NCBI GenBank assembly: GCA_016928495.1
Contig: JAFGKQ010000016.1
Coordinates: forward strand, 1-14,452
Length of the DNA: 14,452 bases
Source: Candidatus Fermentibacterales bacterium
Lineage (GTDB): Bacteria > Fermentibacterota > Fermentibacteria > Fermentibacterales > JAFGKQ01
Direction: 5' to 3'
Under the pieces are notes generated by a model, which saw only the letters and a program-made list of their open reading frames with translations, was not told the DNA's origin and searched no databases. A program made the position numbers and the translations under genes. Positions 11,549 through 14,452 of the stretch are shown here, one piece after another (position 1 is the stretch's first letter; each line of letters begins with the position of its first letter).

Positions 11549-14452
11549 ATGACCCACCATCGCCCCGGTGAGAGTGATGACAAGGCCGCTCTAGAGAGGG
11601 TCTGGGAGCACGTCTGCGAGGTCACCAGCGGTGCCGTCCTCCTGACCGATTCCAGAGGGATCGTGCACAGGTATGCCGAGGAGCTCGCGGATACGCTGGG
11701 CCTCACCGAGGACCAGGTTTCAAGGCTTGCAGAGGACGGCCTCAGCGTTATCTGCGACCTGGTGGAGGACCCGGCGCCCCTTCAGCGATTCCTCGGGGAG
11801 GACCCTCCGCAGACGACGGGCGTCCTTCGCGGCAGACTCGGTCTCAGGAACGGCAGGGCCGTGGACTACGTGACCAGAGCGGTCAGCATGCCCTCCGTCC
11901 CTGTCGGGGCCAGGGTCTGGGCCTTCTCCATGCCGCCCGTCGAGGCGGGTGCCATCTGGGAGAAGGCTCCGGGGCTCGAGATCTTCAAGAGGATGGCGAG
12001 GAGCCTCGGGGAAGGCATCTCGATAGCTGCAGGGGGCAGACTGATCTACCTCAGCGACGAGACCTGCCAGATCCTGGGCAGGGGATCTGAAGAGCTCTCC
12101 GGACTGGAGGATCCGACCGAGCTGATCGCTGCCGAAGATCGCGACAGGGTGCTGGAGGAGCTGGAGGACGCCAGGCGTCACCGGGGGGGGGCGCCTGACC
12201 TTCTCGAGTGCTGGATAGTCAGGCCCGACGGCACCCGCCGCTTCGTACAGAACCGCTTCACCCCTCTGCTGCTCGAGGATCGCGAGAGCGGGACGATCGT
12301 CGCAACCACGGACAGGACCCAGCGCAAGCTGGCGGAGGAGGCGCTCAGGGAGTCGGAGAAGCAGTACAGGGCCACGATCGACTCGATGACCGATGCGATC
12401 CACGTGGTAGACAGGGGCCTGCGGCTCGTTCTCTTCAATACCGCGATGGCTGACATGATGAAGAGCCTGGGCATACCGGAGGCCAGCGTCGGGAAGACGC
12501 TCCCGGAGACGTTCCCGTTCCTCGGAGAGCAGGTCTTCGAGGAGTACGAGAGGGTGTTCCGCGAGGGCAGGACTCTCTGGACCGCGGAGTCGACCAGGTT
12601 CGGGGGGGACCGGATCTGGACGGAGACCCTGAAGATTCCGGTCACCGAGGCCGGAGAGACGACCAGGATCGTCACCGTGCTGAGGGACGTCAGCGAGCAG
12701 GTCCGTCTGCGCAAGATGGAGGAGGCTACCCGCGAGATCGCCCAGGCGGCCCTGACGACCCCCGAGCCGGTCGATCTGTACGCCACGATCCACAGGGTCA
12801 TAGGGGACCTGATTCCCGCCGACAACTTCTTCATTGCCCTCTACCATCCCGAGGACGACACCGTCAGCTTCCCGTACTTCATCGACAGGTTCGATTCCGC
12901 GCCACCCAAGCGCAGTGCCAGCATCGGCAACACGGGCTACGTCATCCGGACCGGCAGGACCTTCAGGGCCAACTACGAGGAGCTGGCGGGGATGGCGGCG
13001 AGGGGCGAGCTGACGCTTCACGGGACGGACTCGATAGAGTGGCTTGGCGTGCCGCTAAGGCTGGACGAGAGGACCATAGGCGTTCTGGCCGTCCAGACCT
13101 ATGCCGAGGGCACTCGCTTCACGCAGGAGCACGAGAGGATGCTCGAGTTCATCTCCACCCAGATCGCGATGGCCATCGACAGAAGGCGGGCGGTGGCCTC
13201 CCTGACGGAGAGCGAGGAGAAGTACAGGACGCTGGTGGAGCAGGGCAGCGACGGCATATGCATCGTCCGGGACGACATCGTCGTATTCGTGAACAAGAAG
13301 CTGATGGAGATGGTGGGATTCGACGAGCAGAGCATCCTGGGCAGGAACATCGCCGACTTCCTGCAGGAGGGGGAGCTGCCCAAGATGCAGGAGTACTACC
13401 AGGCGATGACATCCGGTGATGGCGTGCCCGGCGTCCACGGGACCGCTCTGGTGAAGGCCGACGGCAACGCGCTGGACGTCGAGTTCAACGCAGGGATGAT
13501 AACCTTCGGCGACCGTCCGGCCGCACTCGTGTTCATAAGGGACGTGTCGGAACGCAAGAGGGCGGAGGAACAGAGGCTGCAACTGGAGGCGCAGATACAG
13601 CATGCCCAGAAGCTGGAAAGCCTCGGAGTGCTGGCGGGGGGCATCGCACACGACTTCAACAACCTGCTGATGGGAATACTGGGCAACGCCGGCCTGGCCC
13701 TGATGGAGATGTCCCCGGAATCCCCGGCGAAGAAGACCGTGGAGAGGATCGAGACCGCCGCTCTGCGAGCCGCCGAGCTGACCAACCAGCTCCTCGCCTA
13801 CTCGGGCAAGGGGAGGTTCCTCGTCGAGCCCGTCGTTCTCTCGAAGCTGGTCGAGGAGATGGCCCATCTCCTGAAAGCCGTGATATCCAAGAGCGTTGTG
13901 CTCAGGTTCGAGTTCGATCCGTCGGTGCCTCAGATAGAGGCCGATGCGACCCAGATCCGGCAGGTGGTCATGAACCTCATCATCAACGCTTCGGAGGCCA
14001 TCGCCGAGAGGAGCGGGGTGATAACCGTCCGGACCGGCTGTGTCGAGGCGGATGAGGACTACCTGGCAGATGCCTGGATGAGGGACGAGCTGGAGCCCGG
14101 AACCTATGCCTTCCTGGAGGTCAGCGACACGGGGTGCGGCATGAGCCAGGAGATGGTGTCCAGGATCTTCGATCCGTTCTTCAGCACAAAGTTCTCAGGA
14201 CGCGGCCTGGGGCTCGCAGCCGTGCTGGGCATCGTCAGGGGCCACAAGGGCGCTATCAGGGTCTACTCGGAGGAGGGCAAGGGCACGACCTTCAAGGTCC
14301 TGCTTCCCTGCAGCTCCGAGACGGTCATCGGTCACGTGGCCAGGAGCGGGCTGCCGGCCGGCACCTGGGAGCCCGGGGGCAGGGTGCTCATAGCCGACGA
14401 CGAAGAGACGGTCAGGACCGTGACGAGGCTGATCCTCGAGAAGCTCGGGTTC
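11549..14452 (+). CDS. PAS/GAF hybrid sensor histidine kinase (partial, receiver cut by right edge)
   Basis: Signal-transduction kinase, 968 residues visible. No TM segment is apparent, so it is a soluble cytoplasmic sensor. Order: a divergent PAS-like region (about 15-130), PAS (about 150-260, ECWIVRPDGTRRFVQNRF), PAS (about 270-390), GAF (about 395-550, ADNFFIALYHPEDDTVSF), PAS (about 560-675, ending RDVSERKRAEEQ), a short coiled linker, HisKA with H701 in GGIAHDFNNLL, and HATPase_c with N813 (NLIINASEAI), D860 (DTGCGM), FDPFFSTKF and GRGLGLAAV. A receiver then begins with the acidic pair D950/D951 (VLIADDEE); its phospho-acceptor Asp lies beyond the edge. The HDFNN H-box is typical of kinases feeding an attached receiver. 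GAGAGG 8 bases before ATG 11549 fixes the start. A G9 run lies at 12183-12191 with the frame intact. Signal and output are unknown. Confidence 0.92.
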   Translation, partial: MTHHRPGESDDKAALERVWEHVCEVTSGAVLLTDSRGIVHRYAEELADTLGLTEDQVSRLAEDGLSVICDLVEDPAPLQRFLGEDPPQTTGVLRGRLGLRNGRAVDYVTRAVSMPSVPVGARVWAFSMPPVEAGAIWEKAPGLEIFKRMARSLGEGISIAAGGRLIYLSDETCQILGRGSEELSGLEDPTELIAAEDRDRVLEELEDARRHRGGAPDLLECWIVRPDGTRRFVQNRFTPLLLEDRESGTIVATTDRTQRKLAEEALRESEKQYRATIDSMTDAIHVVDRGLRLVLFNTAMADMMKSLGIPEASVGKTLPETFPFLGEQVFEEYERVFREGRTLWTAESTRFGGDRIWTETLKIPVTEAGETTRIVTVLRDVSEQVRLRKMEEATREIAQAALTTPEPVDLYATIHRVIGDLIPADNFFIALYHPEDDTVSFPYFIDRFDSAPPKRSASIGNTGYVIRTGRTFRANYEELAGMAARGELTLHGTDSIEWLGVPLRLDERTIGVLAVQTYAEGTRFTQEHERMLEFISTQIAMAIDRRRAVASLTESEEKYRTLVEQGSDGICIVRDDIVVFVNKKLMEMVGFDEQSILGRNIADFLQEGELPKMQEYYQAMTSGDGVPGVHGTALVKADGNALDVEFNAGMITFGDRPAALVFIRDVSERKRAEEQRLQLEAQIQHAQKLESLGVLAGGIAHDFNNLLMGILGNAGLALMEMSPESPAKKTVERIETAALRAAELTNQLLAYSGKGRFLVEPVVLSKLVEEMAHLLKAVISKSVVLRFEFDPSVPQIEADATQIRQVVMNLIINASEAIAERSGVITVRTGCVEADEDYLADAWMRDELEPGTYAFLEVSDTGCGMSQEMVSRIFDPFFSTKFSGRGLGLAAVLGIVRGHKGAIRVYSEEGKGTTFKVLLPCSSETVIGHVARSGLPAGTWEPGGRVLIADDEETVRTVTRLILEKLGF

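Noticed and set aside
11336-11560. Longer cupin reading frame starting at 11560 or 11464
   Set aside because: The extension is Arg/Gly/Pro-rich and not cupin-like, overlaps the kinase start, and lies upstream of or across the likely promoter.
11720-13021. Minus-strand open frame of 433 codons opposite the kinase
   Set aside because: Antisense to well-conserved PAS/GAF coding sequence, with no recognisable domain and no ribosome site.

Overview
This is a high-GC window that is densely coding on both strands. It most likely comes from an uncultured Gram-negative bacterium of the FCB-like candidate phyla (Eisenbacteria/Fermentibacteria/Krumholzibacteria type); that placement is inference. Three things support it. 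An ADP-heptose epimerase (hldD) implies heptose-containing LPS. A secreted hydrolase ends in a FlgD-like/T9SS-type C-terminal module. A cytoplasmic PAS/GAF hybrid histidine kinase is also present. Arginine is written mostly as AGG despite the high GC. I see no tRNA, rRNA, CRISPR array or insertion sequence.

Layout, left to right. (1) A secreted glutaminyl-peptide cyclotransferase on the minus strand, cut by the left edge, diverges from an EamA/DMT-family permease. (2) A Dps-like/bacterioferritin-like diiron protein on the plus strand has its own promoter-like region. (3) A minus-strand pair follows, hldD then an MFS exporter, coupled through ATGA. (4) A plus-strand operon of three genes encodes a small 3-TM protein, a secreted DUF1028 Ntn-hydrolase-fold protein fused to TPRs, and a secreted GH85 endo-beta-N-acetylglucosaminidase. 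Its divergent upstream region holds a near-perfect 20-base dyad. (5) A Cys-rich DUF6485 miniprotein on the minus strand diverges from an Eis-like N-acetyltransferase. (6) A minus-strand pair encodes a DUF861-type cupin and a Mut7-C RNase whose start overlaps the cupin end by 55 bases. (7) A large hybrid sensor kinase on the plus strand is cut by the right edge just inside its receiver domain.

How the genes fit together. The most system-like block is region 4: two exported enzymes and a membrane protein, probably co-transcribed. One enzyme clearly targets the chitobiose core of N-glycans, so use of external glycoproteins, or remodelling of the cell's own, is a reasonable inference. The other genes look like independent housekeeping, stress or regulatory units. 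None of the families is new in itself. The less described features are the DUF1028-TPR/GH85 pairing, the dyad in its upstream region, the cysteine pair in the ferritin and the cupin/Mut7-C overlap.
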